NCBI RefSeq assembly: GCF_963678635.1
Contig: NC_087069.1
Location: 15,600,660 to 15,664,659 of the forward strand
DNA length: 64,000 bases
Direction: 5' to 3'
From: Symsagittifera roscoffensis
Taxonomy: Eukaryota; Xenacoelomorpha; Acoela; Convolutidae
In this document: positions 45,201 to 58,269 of the stretch, one piece after another
Layout: every line of letters begins with the position of its first letter
Position numbering within the stretch: position 1 is the first letter of the stretch
The notes under the pieces: model-generated
What the model saw: the letters and a program-made list of their open reading frames with translations, nothing else
Told to the model about the DNA's origin: nothing
The model's database searches: none
Program-made: the position numbers and the translations under genes

Positions 45201-46704
45201 TGCATTAGACATTAGTGTATAAACTCTTTACATCAAGGGAGATCAGAGTGAAATTCTGTTTTCTCTATGATATCCCTGGCCATTTGAGCGATCGTTTCTA
45301 TGTTCAAAGTGTTTGCCATTGCCTTAAAGGACGGGACGAGGTGATGTGCTTTGTTTGTGCCTTTTTTCTGATCCATACACCCTAGCCGGCTGCGCCATCA
45401 TTGATCTTAACCTATTATACATCGCTTCACTAATCTCGTCCTTCTTTTTCATTGCGAGAAATTTTTTGTGTATGTCTTTTTCAATTTTTATGATCAAAGC
45501 TGTCTGTCAGATTCTTCCTCTTACTAAATTGTTCTGCCTGTAATAAATCTTTCAGTTTCTTCTCATATGTCTCCTTATTCATTACACAAAAACTCACCCC
45601 CTTATCACACGGCACTGCCAGAAGAACATTCTCCTTCAAATACTTTCTGACTTTTTCAGCAACTTAGTCAGAGGGAGTCTGTTTAAATTTTTAGCATATC
45701 TCTTTGGAGATGCTTTATTCTCACTTAATTTTTCACCGGGTGTTCTATTTAACTTCAGTTCAGACAAAACACTATCACGAAAAGAATTTTATTGAATTTG
45801 TCCCGTACTGCATGTTTTCGGCCAAAGTTTACGACTTCACGCACCCACTGCGGCAAAATCAATTTATCTAAGATTCTAACTGAACTATCATTCAAATTTT
45901 TAATGGTCTACTCTGTCTTTCGGAAACTATTTCAAGCTTTTTTTTGGTTTCGACTTATCAGATTATTGAGATTACACTTTGCTTGCAGGTTCAGTTAGAA
46001 TATTACCGAAGGCCAGCACTTTTGATCTTCACCCCTTCTCACTACCTCTCTTGCAACCGCCAGGTTACCTGATGCCTTAACCCTATCCGGATTTGTGTGG
46101 TCTGGCTTACCTCAGATCTCAGGAGTCTCAACTGAAAACTGTACACCGCTTGATCCGAAAAAAATCCTTCACTTATATTCTTTACTTAATTCTAATTTTA
46201 GAGTCGCGCCAATATGTGAGTACTTGAAATGTTTTCTTGATTGTATTTTACACAGTCATGTTGGAATAAGGCAGGTTTTAGGTTGATCCATCTGAAATGG
46301 ATCAAAAGTCCACCGTCCGAAAAAACTAATAGTTTACTTGTACCCTGTTTTTAACGGCGTTCGCGTGTTTTAGGTATTTAGAGACCTAGCCATTGCGACG
46401 TTCTTATTTCTAGAGTGGGGCTATCCTGGTAGTGGCCATTAAGCTGTTACACGATTTTGTAGTCCCATGTCTTAAGTGAACCGAATTGGCTCCGATAGAA
46501 TGAGGTTTAAAATTACAAGAGGTAGATATCCTGACCCTTGAGCCAATGGTTATAGGGCCTATTTCTCTTAACCTCATTTTTGACGTACGCCAACGACTGT
46601 TCTATAGTGTTTTTATGGCGCTCCTGGTTGTTTTGCGACATCAGGACTACCAGATTGAACCCATTTGCGTAGCTCTGGGCTACATGCTCATTCAAGAATA
46701 CCGG
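42226..46704 (-). mobile_element. Penelope-like element copy 4
   Basis: Duplicate of copy 2, with the same RT pieces (about 45050-45125 and 45580-45620), the same GIY-YIG segment (about 44390-44450) and the same 494-bp insertion (42999-43492). Nearly identical to copy 2, including its disabling stops. Confidence 0.85.
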
Positions 46705-47902
46705 TGGTACGGTCCAACTGGAACGTGTCCACCTTCTGATCGTGCGGTGATTTATTTTTAGGTAAACTTGTGAAATTTCCTCGTTGCGCTTTCGAATACG
46801 AGACTTAGCTAACCAAGTATGGGGGTCACAAGAGAAACAAAAAACGGGTAAAAGACATAAAGCGAAACTAAAACAAAAAAGGAGTAGAAATTAAAAGAAA
46901 AACCTGAAAAAAGGTCGAACATGGACCGTGACTTTGATTTCCAGCTTGGATGGATCGGGGTTTTCTGATAAATTGATTGTAAACTCAAAGTTTTTTACAA
47001 TAAGACCGACAGTTTTGACCAAAATTGCAGTATTAAGCAGGTGTCCGAACGTTCAGGGCTTTCAGATAGCCTTGCATCCTTGGATAACTACTGCGATACT
47101 TCACTGGAAAAGGTGACCAGTTGGACAGTGCAGGGGTTCATAGGGTTGAAGTCCTGGTAACCAAGAAAGGAAACTACTGGGAAGAGGCTTCCAGTAGTGT
47201 GACCAGTCCAGTGTGACTACTGCAGGAGAGAACCGTAGTGTGCTGTTTGTTCAAACGGGTATCGTTGACATCCATTTTATAATGTAGGAGATTGATACAA
47301 AAGTGAATGAACGGCACCCCACAGTTTTTATTTGAGGAAACTTTTTTACTTGGGCAGATCTTGGAAACAGGTTCTCGAGTTTAGCTCCCATCGCGCTTAA
47401 GTCGGGTGCTAGATAGGGAGGGCAGACGGGCTGCTTAAATTAAAGGGCGGTGGTTGGAAATTGTGAAAAGGGGGGCATATTAATGTAACCATACAATCAG
47501 CATTGTCGGTTTGGTTACATTATATTAAGCTGAGTCCAGACTGACCTCAGTAAAGACTGAAAACAAGAGGTGGAACGCGAGGGTACCCAATAATAATCTC
47601 AAGACGAAGTAGGTTTTCTGGTCGGATTGGTTGGGGGGATCGGAAATAGTTATTTTTATTAGAGACCAATAAGTTAAAGACCCCAGATGAACGATAGTGG
47701 GAGGAATAACGCGCGACAACCAGGTACCAGACAAATCTTTTTTGGAACCACGGTTTTGTCAAGTTTAATTTTCGAGACAGTCAGACTAACTTTTAAATGA
47801 TTTTTAATAACAACCTAGTAAAGGAAACCCAATCTGACTTCTCAATTGCAATGGATTTAGTGTAGGCAGGAGATTTTAGAGAACGGTCCAGGAAATCTAG
47901 AA
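46705..47902. other. Second copy of the sequence between PLE and satellite
   Basis: Duplicate of 38105-39302, including both hairpins. No gene seen. Confidence 0.5.
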
Positions 47903-50900
47903 CAACTGCCCAACACTACGTCTACATAAATCCTGCGAAGCTAATTTAACTGCCCAACACTACGTCTAATGGAGTCCTGGTAAGGCAAATCAGCGGCCCA
48001 ACACTGGTTTGCTGGAGTGTTGGGAAGGTAAATCAACGACCCAACACTGGTTTGCTGGAGTGTTGGTAAGGCAAATCAACGGCCAAACTGGTTTGCGGGA
48101 GTGTTCGGAAGGCATTTCATCTGCCCAACGCTCGAGTCTTGGGAAGAAAAATTAACTGCCCAACACGTGGAGTCTTGGGAAGACAAATCAACTGCACAAT
48201 ATTTGAGTCCTGGGAAGATCAAACAACTGTCCAAAGTTTGAGTCCTGAGAAGGTAAATCAAGTGCCCAACACTTGAGTCTTGGAAAGGCGAATCAACTGC
48301 CCAACATGTGGAGTCTTGGGAAGACAAATCAGATGCCCAACACTTGAATCCTGGGAAGGCAAATCAACTGCCCAACACTTGAGTCCTGGGAACTCAAATT
48401 AAGTGCCCAACACATGGAGTCTTGGGAAGGCAAATCAACTGCCCAACACTTGAGTCCTGAGAAGGTAAATCAACTGCCCAACACTTGAGTCCTGGGAAGG
48501 CGAATCAATTGCCCAACACTTGGAGCCTTGGGCAGGTAAATCAACTGCCCAACACTTGATTCCTGGGAAGGCAAATCAACTGCCCAACACTTGAGTCCTG
48601 GGAAGGCAAATTAAGTGCCCAACTTATGGAGTTTTGGGAAGGCAAATAAACTGCCCAACTTTTGAGTCCTGGGAAGGTAAAAAAACAAAAAACACTTGAG
48701 TCCTCGGAAGGTAATTCAACTGCCAAACACTTGAGTCCTGGGAAAGCAAATTATTTGCCCAACATTTGAAGTCTTGAGAAGGCAAATCAACTGCCCAAAA
48801 ATTGAGTCCTAGGAAAGCAAATCAATTGCCCAACACTTGAGTCCTGGAAAGGCAAATTAACTGCCCAACACTTGGAATCCTGGGAAGGTAAATCAAATGC
48901 CCAACACTTCAATCACGAAAAGATAAATCAACTGCCCAACACTTGAGTCATGTGAAGGCGAATCAATTGCCCAACACTTGAGTCCTGAGAAGGTAAATCA
49001 ACTGCCCAACACTTGAGTCCTGGAAAGGCAAATCAATTGCCCAACACTTGGAGCCTTGGGAAGGTAAATCAACTGCCCAACACTTGAGTCCTGGGAAGGC
49101 AAGTCAACTGCCCAACACTTGAGTCCTGGGAAGGCAAATTAAGTGCCCAACTTATGGAGTTCTGGGAAGGCAAATAAACTGCCCAACTTTTGAGTCCTGG
49201 GAAGGTAAAACAACAAAAAACACTTGAGTCCTCGGAAGGTAATTCAACTGCCAAACACTTGAGTCATGTGAAGGCGAATCAACTGCCCAACACTTGAGTC
49301 CTGAGAAGGTAAATCAACTGCCCAACACTTGAGTCCTGGGAAGGCGAATCAATTGCCCAACACTTGGAGCCTTGGGCAGGTAAATCAACTGCCCAACACT
49401 TGATTCCTGGGAAGGCAAATCAACTGCCCAACACTTGAGTCCTGGGAAGGCAAATTAAGTGCCCAACTTATGGAGTTTTGGGAAGGCAAATAAACTGCCC
49501 AAAAATTGAGTCCTGGGAAAGCAAATCAATTGCCCAACACTTGAGTCCTGGAAAGGCAAATTAACTGCCCAACACTTGGAATCCTGGGAAGGTAAATCAA
49601 ATGCCCAACACTTCAATCACGAAAAGATAAATCAACTGCCCAACACTTGAGTCATGTGAAGGCGAATCAACTGCCCAACACTTGAGTCCTGAGAAGGTAA
49701 ATCAACTGCCCAACACTTGAGTCCTGGAAAGGCAAATCAATTGCCCAACACTTGGAGCCTTGGGAAGGTAAATCAACTGCCCAACACTTGAGTCCTGGTA
49801 AGGCGAATTAAGTGCCCAACTTATGGAGTCTCCGGAAGGCAAATCAACTGCCCAACACTTGAGTCCTGGGAAGGTAAAACAACTAAAAAGACTTGAGTCC
49901 TCGGAAGGTAAATCAACTGCCCAACACTTGAGTCCTGGGAAGGCAAATTAACTGCCCAACACTTGGAGCCTTGGGCAGGTAAATCAACTGCCCAACACTT
50001 GAATCCTGGGAAGGCAAATCAACTGCCCAACACTTGAGTCCTGGTAAGGCGAATTAAGTGCCCAACTTATGGAGTCTCCGGAAGGCAAATCAACTGCCCA
50101 ACACTTGAGTCCTGGGAAGGTAAAACAACTAAAAAGACTTGAGTCCTCGGAAGGTAAATCAACTGCCCAACACTTGAGTCCTGGGAAGGCAAATTAACTG
50201 CCCAACACTTGGAGCCTTGGGCAGGTAAATCAACTGCCCAACACTTGAATCCTGGGAAGGCAAATCAACTGCCCAACACTTGAGTCCTGGGAAGGCAAAT
50301 TAAGTGCCCAACTTATGGAGTTTTGGGAAGGCAATTAAACTGCCCAACTTTTGAGTCCTGGGAAGGTAAAACAACAAAAAACACTTGAGTCCTCGGAAGG
50401 TAATTCAACTGCCAAACACTTGAGTCCTGGGAAAGCAAATTAACTGCCCAACATTTGAAGTCTTGAGAAGGCAAATCAACTGCCCAAAAATTGAGTCCTG
50501 GGAAAGCAAATCAATTGCCCAACACTTGAGTCCTGGAAAGGCAAATTAACTGCCCAACACTTGGAATCCTGGGAAGGTAAAACAAATGCCCAACAATTCA
50601 ATCACGAAAAGATAAATCAACTGCCCAACACTTGAGTCATGTGAAGGCGAATCAACTGCCCAACACTCGAGTCCTGAGAAGGTAAATCAACTGGCCAACA
50701 CTTGAGTCCTGGGAAGGCAAATTAACTGCCCAACACTTGGAGCCTTGGGCAGGTAAATCAACTGCCCAACACTTGAATCCTGGGAAGGCAAATCAACTGC
50801 CCAACACTTGAGTCCTGGGAAGGCAAATTAAGTGCCCAATTTATGGAGTTTTGGGAAGGCAAATAAACTGCCCAACTTTTGAGTCCTGGGAAGGTAAAAC

Positions 50901-53900
50901 AACAAAAAACACTTGAGTCCTCGGAAGGTAAATCAACTGCCCAACACTTGAATCCTGGGAAGGCAAATCAACTGCCCAACACTTGAGTCCTGGGAACTCA
51001 AATTAAGTGCCCAACACATGGAGTCTTGGGAAGTCAAATCAACTGCCCAACACTTGAGACCTGAGAAGGTAAATCAACTGCCCAACACTTGAGTCCTGGG
51101 AAGGCGAATCAATTGCCCAACACTTGGAGCCTTGGGCAGGTAAATCAACTGCCCAACACTTGATTCCTGGGAAGGCAAATCAACTGCCCAACACTTGAGT
51201 CCTGGGAAGGCAAATTAAGTGCCCAACTTATGGAGTTTTGGGAAGGCAATTAAACTGCCCAACTTTTGAGTCCTGGGAAGGTAAAACAACAAAAAACACT
51301 TGAGTCCTCGGAAGGTAATTCAACTGCCAAACACTTGAGTCCTGGGAAAGCAAATTAACTGCCCAACATTTGAAGTCTTGAGAAGGCAAATCAACTGCCC
51401 AAAAATTGAGTCCTGGGAAAGCAAATCAATTGCCCAACACTTGAGTCCTGGAAAGGCAAATTAACTGCCCAACACTTGGAATCCTGGGAAGGTAAAACAA
51501 ATGCCCAACAATTCAATCACGAAAAGATAAATCAACTGCCCAACACTTGAGTCATGTGAAGGCGAATCAACTGCCCAACACTCGAGTCCTGAGAAGGTAA
51601 ATCAACTGGCCAACACTTGAGTCCTGGAAAGGCAAATCAATTGCCCAACACTTGGAGCCTTGGGAAGGTAAATCAACTGCCCAACACTTGAGTCCTGGGA
51701 AGACAAGTCAACTGCCCAACACTTGAGTCCTGGTAAAGCAAATTAAGTGCCCAACTTATTGAGTCTCCGGAAGGCAAATCAACTGCCCAACACTTGAGTC
51801 CTGGGAAGGTAAAACAACTAAAAAGACTTGAGTCCTCGGAAGGTAAATCAACTGCCCAACACTTGAGTCCTGGGAAGGCAAATTAACTGCCCAACATTTG
51901 GAGTCTTGAGAAGGTAAATCAACTGCCATAAATTGAGTACTGGGAAAGCAAATCAATTGCCCAACACTTGAGTCCTGGAAAGGCAAATTAACTGCCCAAC
52001 ACTTGGAATCCTGGGAAGGTAAAACAAATGCCCAACAATTCAATCACGAAAAGATAAATCAACTGCCCAACACTTGAGTCATGTGAAGGCGAATCAACTG
52101 CCCAACACTCGAGTCCTGAGAAGGTAAATCAACTGGCCAACACTTGAGTCCTGGAAAGGCAAATCAATTGCCCAACACTTGGAGCCTTGGGAAGGTAAAT
52201 CAACTGCCCAACACTTGAGTCCTGGGAAGACAAGTCAACTGCCCAACACTTGAGTCCTGGTAAAGCAAATTAAGTGCCCAACTTATTGAGTCTCCGGAAG
52301 GCAAATCAACTGCCCAACACTTGAGTCCTGGGAAGGTAAAACAACTAAAAAGACTTGAGTCCTCGGAAGGCAAATCAACTGCCCAACACTTGAGTCCTGG
52401 GAAGGTAAAACAACTAAAAAGACTTGAGTCCTCGGAAGGTAATTCAACTGCCAAACACTTGAGTCCTGGGAAAGCAAATTAACTGCCCAACATTTGAAGT
52501 CTTGAGAAGGCAAATCAACTGCCCAAAAATTGAGTCCTGGGAAAGCAAATCAATTGCCCAACACTTGAGTCCTGGAAAGGCAAATTAACTGCCCAACACT
52601 TGGAATCCTGGGAAGGTAAAACAAATGCCCAACAATTCAATCACGAAAAGATAAATCAACTGCCCAACACTTGAGTCATGTGAAGGCGAATCAACTGCCC
52701 AACACTCGAGTCCTGAGAAGGTAAATCAACTGGCCAACACTTGAGTCCTGGAAAGGCAAATCAATTGCCCAACACTTGGAGCCTTGGGAAGGTAAATCAA
52801 CTGCCCAACACTTGAGTCCTGGGAAGACAAGTCAACTGCCCAACACTTGAGTCCTGGTAAAGCAAATTAAGTGCCCAACTTATTGAGTCTCCGGAAGGCA
52901 AATCAACTGCCCAACACTTGAGTCCTGGGAAGGTAAAACAACTAAAAAGACTTGAGTCCTCGGAAGGTAAATCAACTGCACAACACTTGAGTCCTGGGAA
53001 GGCAAATTAACTGCCCAACACTTGGAGCCTTGGGCAGGTAAATCAACTGCCCAATACTTGAGTCCTGGGAAGGAAAATCAACTGCCCAACACTTGAGTCA
53101 TGGGAAGGCAAATTAAGTGCCCAATTTATGGAGTTTTGGGAAGGCAAAAAAACTGCCCAACTTTTGAGTCCTGGGAAGGTAAAACAACAAAAAACACTTG
53201 AGTCCTCGGAAGGTAATTCAACTGCCAAACACTTGAGTCCTGGGTAAGCAAATTAACTGCCCAACATTTGAAGTCTTGAGAAGGCAAATCAACTGCCCAA
53301 AAGTTGAGTCCTGGGAAAGCAAATCAATTGCCCAACACTTGAGTCCTGGAAAGGCAAATTAACTGCCCAACACTTGGAATCCTGGGAAGGTAAAACAAAT
53401 GCCCAACACTTCAGTCCCGAAAAAATAAATCAACTGCCCAACACTTGAGTCATGGGAAGGCGAATCAACTGCCCAACACTTGAGTCCTGAGAAGGTAAAT
53501 CAACTGCCCAACACTTGAGTCCTGGAATGGCAAATTAATTGCCCAACACTTGGAGCCTTGGGAAGGTAAATCAACTGCCCAACACTTGAGTCCTGGGAAG
53601 GCAAGTCAACTGCCCAACACTTGAGTCCGGGTAAGGCAAATTAAGTGCCCAACTTATGGAGTCTCCGGAAGGCAAATCAACTGCCCAACACTTGAGTCCT
53701 GGCAAGGTAAAACAACTAAAAAGACTTGAGTCTTCGGAAGGTAAATCAACTGCCCAACACTTGAGTCCTGGGAAGGCAAATTAACTGCCCAACATTTGGA
53801 GTCTTGAGAAGGCAAATCAACTGCCATAAATTGAGTACTGGGAAAGCAAATCAACTGCCCAACACTTGAGTCCTGGGAAGGCAAATTAACTGCCCAACAC

Positions 53901-54250
53901 ATGGAATCCTGGCAAGGTAAAGCAAATGCCCAACACTTGAATCCTGGGAAGGTAAATCATCTGCCCAACACTTGAGTCTTGGGAAGGCGGATCAACTGCC
54001 CAACACTTTAGTCCTGGGAAGGCAAATTAACTGTCCAACATTTGGAGTCTTGAGAAGGCAAATCAACTGCCTATAAATTGAGTCCTGGGAAAGCAAATCA
54101 ACTGCCCAACTCTTAAGTCCTGGGAAGGCAAATTCACTGCCCAACACTTGGAATCCTGGGAAGGTAAAACAAATGCCCAACACTTAAGTCCTGGGAAGGT
54201 AAATCATCTGCCCAAAACTTGACCCTGAGAAGGCAAATCAACTGCCCAAC
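47903..54250. repeat. 35-bp satellite array 2
   Basis: About 180 tandem units of the same 35-base monomer. Variant units recur in blocks: an AAAACAACTAAAAAGACTTGAG unit occurs at 49866, 50104, 51808, 52340, 52407, 52934 and 53708. A CAATTCAATCACGAAAAGAT variant occurs near 50593, 51507, 52033 and 52633. Multi-monomer blocks were therefore copied within the array, giving an irregular higher-order structure. The last units near 54200 decay into non-satellite sequence. Confidence 0.95.
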
Positions 54251-54742
54251 GCTTAAAAACTTTAAGTATTGGGAAACTAAGACATGTGCCCGACACAAGA
54301 GAAACGAAATCTTTAAAATAACTGCCCAAGAGCAAGGGAAACAAATCTTGAGATACACAAAAAACTACACGGCACCTGGGCTTCTGGGGTCCTTGAAATT
54401 CAATTAAGAAATCCAAAGTTATACAATTTGGATAAGAACAATCTGAAAAACCACAAGGTAATCTATGAGTGTTAAGTAGATATTCAACTGAAAATTGTTT
54501 TAAAAGGATTATAAATTCAACAAGAGTTTTAGACTTTTTATGATTTTTTTATTTACTATTCTTACCTGTATATAGCAGAAAGTGTAATTAAACCAAAATT
54601 GTAAATACATAACACGTAGAGGACAAGAGTATCGTTACCAGAAAAAGGCAGAGTCGCAAAGGCAAAAAGTCCAATAGGGCAGCCAAGACAGACACCGGTA
54701 ACAGCGATACCACGACTAAAGAGGAAATGTATATCAGTTAAC
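54250..54742 (+). other. Leader-like AT-rich sequence before gag
   Basis: Noncoding DNA between satellite and the gag-like start, of about the same length as the leader in copy 2 but without clear sequence match. Duplicated at 56057-56549. No primer-binding site recognised. Confidence 0.35.
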
Positions 54743-55395
54743 ATGCTGAACACTCGAAGCAACAAAGAGAAGAAAGAGGTGAAGAACACAACTGAAGCTC
54801 ACGGAACGAAGGAGTGCATCTGTCGCAAAAATGGATATAGAGACACCTAAGGGGCCAGAAGCTAAGGGGACAGAATCCAAGGGTACGCTGGAGATAAACT
54901 ATCGGAAAGCAGCAGCGGATGCAATAAATAAAGTGAAACAAGATTTGGCAACAAATGAAATCGAACAAAGGCTCAAACAGGAAATAGAAAACAGCAAAGA
55001 GATGAGCCGTTTTCAGCAGAAAGAGTCGAACCAGAGATAAGCGAAAATCTGAAGATCAGAGGCGACTGCAAATTCTTGAAAATGGAGACTGGAAAACCTT
55101 TCGGGATCACGAAGAGAGGAGCGAGAATAATGTCAATAATCACCGTAGGTGTCCACAAAGTAATGAGGAATCTGAGCGAACCAGTGACCAACTACTAATG
55201 CACATAGAAGTATGTGCGGACTATTTGCGAACCATCCGAAAACTTCTTCGAGAGCGATCAGAGCTTTACTGACGAAAGGCGGTGCAAAATCGATAAGAAT
55301 AGACAGCAGATACACCGAGGTCAATGGTCCACACGAGTTCATGCTAAACATCTATTCAAAAAGGATATTAACATCCAATGATGACCTGGTCGGCA
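54743..55395 (+). pseudogene. Gag-like gene fragment, unit 1
   Basis: Starts MLNTRSNKEKKE, matching the M-x-x-T-R-S-x-K start of gag in giant copy 2. The frame stops at 54850; homology continues in the overlapping frame 54831-55040 (Lys/Glu-rich, probably helical). After that, frames are short. The fragment ends at the duplication border inside the gene. The match is short, so identification is moderate. Confidence 0.45.
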
Positions 55396-57202
55396 AGTCC
55401 TGGGAAGGCAAGTCAACTGCCCAACACTTGAGTCCGGGTAAGGCAAATTAAGTGCCCAACTTATGGAGTCTCCGGAAGGCAAATCAACTGCCCAACACTT
55501 GAGTCCTGGGAAGGTAAAACAACTAAAAAGACTTGAGTCTTCGGAAGGTAAATCAACTGCCCAACACTTGAGTCATGGGAAGGCAAATTAACTGCCCAAC
55601 ATTTGGAGTCTTGAGAAGGCAAATCAACTGCCATAAATTGAGTACTGGGAAAGCAAATCAACTGCCCAACACTTGAGTCCTGGGAAGGCAAATTAACTGC
55701 CCAACACATGGAATCCTGGCAAGGTAAAGCAAATGCCCAACACTTGAATCCCGGGAAGGTAAATCATCTGCCCAACACTTGAGTCTTGGGAAGGCGGATC
55801 AACTGCCCAACACTTTAGTCCTGGGAAGGCAAATTAACTGCCCAACATTTGGAGTCTTGAGAAGGCAAATCAACTGCCCATAAATTGAGTCCTGGGAAAG
55901 CAAATCAACTGCCCAACTCTTAAGTCCTGGGAAGGCAAATTCACTGCCCAACACTTGGAATCCTGGGAAGGTAAAACAAATGCCCAACACTTAAGTCCTG
56001 GGAAGGTAAATCATCTGCCCAAAACTTGACCCTGAGAAGGCAAATCAACTGCCCAACGCTTAAAAACTTTAAGTATTGGGAAACTAAGACATGTGCCCGA
56101 CACAAGAGAAACGAAATCTTTAAAATAACTGCCCAAGAGCAAGGGAAACAAATCTTGAGATACACAAAAAACTACACGGCACCTGGGCTTCTGGGGTCCT
56201 TGAAATTCAATTAAGAAATCCAAAGTTATACAATTTGGATAAGAACAATCTGAAAAACCACAAGGTAATCTATGAGTGTTAAGTAGATATTCAACTGAAA
56301 ATTGTTTTAAAAGGATTATAAATTCAACAAGAGTTTTAGACTTTTTATGATTTTTTTATTTACTATTCTTACCTGTATATAGCAGAAAGTGTAATTAAAC
56401 CAAAATTGTAAATACATAACACGTAGAGGACAAGAGTATCGTTACCAGAAAAAGGCAGAGTCGCAAAGGCAAAAAGTCCAATAGGGCAGCCAAGACAGAC
56501 ACCGGTAACAGCGATACCACGACTAAAGAGGAAATGTATATCAGTTAACATGCTGAACACTCGAAGCAACAAAGAGAAGAAAGAGGTGAAGAACACAACT
56601 GAAGCTCACGGAACGAAGGAGTGCATCTGTCGCAAAAATGGATATAGAGACACCTAAGGGGGCAGAAGCTAAGGGGACAGAATCCAAGGGTACGCTGGAG
56701 ATAAACTATCGGAAAGCAGCAGCGGATGCAATAAATAAAGTGAAACAAGATTTGGCAACAAATGAAATCGAACAAAGGCTCAAACAGGAAATAGAAAACA
56801 GCAAAGAGATGAGCCGTTTTCAGCAGAAAGAGTCGAACCAGAGATAAGCGAAAATCTGAAGATCAGAGGCGACTGCAAATTCTTGAAAATGGAGACTGGA
56901 AAACCTTTCGGGATCACGAAGAGAGGAGCGAGAATAATGTCAATAATCACCGTAGGTGTCCACAAAGTAATGAGGAATCTGAGCGAACCAGTGACCAACT
57001 ACTAATGCACATAGAAGTATGTGCGGACTATTTGCGAACCATCCGAAAACTTCTTCGAGAGCGATCAGAGCTTTACTGACGAAAGGCGGTGCAAAATCGA
57101 TAAGAATAGACAGCAGATACACCGAGGTCAATGGTCCACACGAGTTCATGCTAAACATCTATTCAAAAAGGATATTAACATCCAATGATGACCTGGTCGG
57201 CC
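55396..57202. repeat. 1807-bp tandem duplication, unit 2
   Basis: Second unit. It runs on without a break into protease at 57237, so unit 2 is the one connected to pol. It brings a third, short satellite block (55397-56060). Confidence 0.9.
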
Positions 57203-57236
57203 AAATCTCCGTGGGTCGAGAGCAACTCAAAGTGAG
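56550..57236 (+). pseudogene. Gag-like gene, unit 2, upstream of protease
   Basis: Same start as unit 1, and it leads into the protease region at 57237. Much shorter than gag in copy 2 and broken by stops and frameshifts. No RG-rich or CCHC segment is seen, so an internal deletion is likely. Confidence 0.45.
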
Positions 57237-57975
57237 ATGGATTGGAGATTGCGCAGGCTTGAGGAAGACGCTCTGCATTTGGGAACAGAAGCAGACGTAA
57301 CCGCACATGTACTGGGTATAAATGGTAAAAAGACGCCTTTAAAGGGACTTCTAGACACGGGAGGTATCCTGAGCGTGATACCAATAGAAACTTGGAGACG
57401 GATGGGACATGACAAAGATGACATGATAGACTCCAGAATCCGATTGTCAGCAGCAAACAAAGGGCGTTAAAGGTCCTTGGCAGAACACCAAATTAATAGC
57501 CATAAACTTTGGGGAACGCAATTTATGGATGAGCGTCTTTGTAGTGGAAAAATTAGATGAATCGGATCAATTCATTTTAGGCAGGGATTTTATCAGGAAC
57601 ATTGACGTAACTACTGATCTTGCAATGCGATGTTCGGAGTTCAAAACGGAAAGGAAGAACATAGTAAAACCGATAAATTTTTTATGAAAAAAAGTGCAAA
57701 GTTCCTTGAATAGGAGGGTGAGTTTGAAAGCTAATGAGGATGCATTAATTGTAAGTTTGAGAATGAAAAACTACAACGAACTCAGTGATAATAAACAGGT
57801 TTGTGTAGTTTTAAATCCAAATAGCCAAAGTGCTGTTATTTTAGGAAGATCATTCTCGATCACCAAGAGTGGCCTCAGTGTCTTGTTGAATGACAATCAC
57901 AACCCAGAGAGAGAGAGGAAATTGGGGTACGCGTTGCCGGTGAAAACTAGACTGAAAATGTTAAAAATGAAATGA
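57237..57975 (+). pseudogene. Retropepsin and following region
   Basis: LLDTGG, with the catalytic Asp codon at 57354-57356, is an aspartic protease active site. EADVTAHVLG lies upstream, and VIPIETWRRMG and DSRIRLSAANKG lie downstream. After a stop at 57470 the homology continues in another frame with DQFILGRDFIRN (the second conserved G-R-D/N block). It goes on to 57694-57975 with NPNSQSAVILGRSFSITKSG, as in copy 2. Unlike copy 2, the D-T-G is intact here. Confidence 0.7.
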
Positions 57976-58269
57976 CTGAAAATGTTAAAACATATGAAGT
58001 TCTTGATTGTCCGAATCAAATGGACAGGATTTGTATCTTGAGTAGGTTGAAGCGAATAAAAATTTCGTCGGGTGTCATCAATTCACTTAAAGTCAGAGAC
58101 AAACAATGGACTGTCGAGCTGTTCGAATGCTCCTAAAAGACCCACACCAGAGGAATTTGAAATGGATTAACAGTTATTACCAGAAATTGAACATTTAAGT
58201 GAATTGGAAACGGCTTAACCGTTATTACCAGAAATTAAACATTAAGGAGAAAGATAACGGACAAAAAGA

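Larger units (their letters stand above)
40437..49036. repeat. 8.6-kb tandem duplication, unit 2
   Basis: Second unit (8600 bases). At its end it continues without a break into the rest of the satellite array. Unit 2 therefore holds the original right-hand context and unit 1 the original left-hand context. Confidence 0.95.
53589..55395. repeat. 1807-bp tandem duplication, unit 1
   Basis: Repeated directly at 55396-57202 with few differences (for example 54850 CCAGAAG versus 56659 GCAGAAG). It contains the end of the satellite array, an AT-rich leader-like region and the start of a gag-like gene. Its right border is inside that gene. Confidence 0.9.

Noticed and set aside
32154-45998. Hydrophobic + strand frames inside the PLE copies, such as those at 32154, 36746, 40757 and 45346
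   Set aside because: They are antisense to the RT on the minus strand and are repeated only because the element is repeated.
51756-53902. Open frames of 60-95 codons in the satellite, with repeated SQDSSVGQL peptides
   Set aside because: They are by-products of a 35-base unit read in three frames in turn, with a stop in one of them. Frames end wherever a variant restores the stop.
47903-54250. CRISPR-like array of 35-base repeats
   Set aside because: The units are directly adjacent, with no unique spacers and no cas genes, in clearly eukaryotic repeat DNA. It is a satellite.
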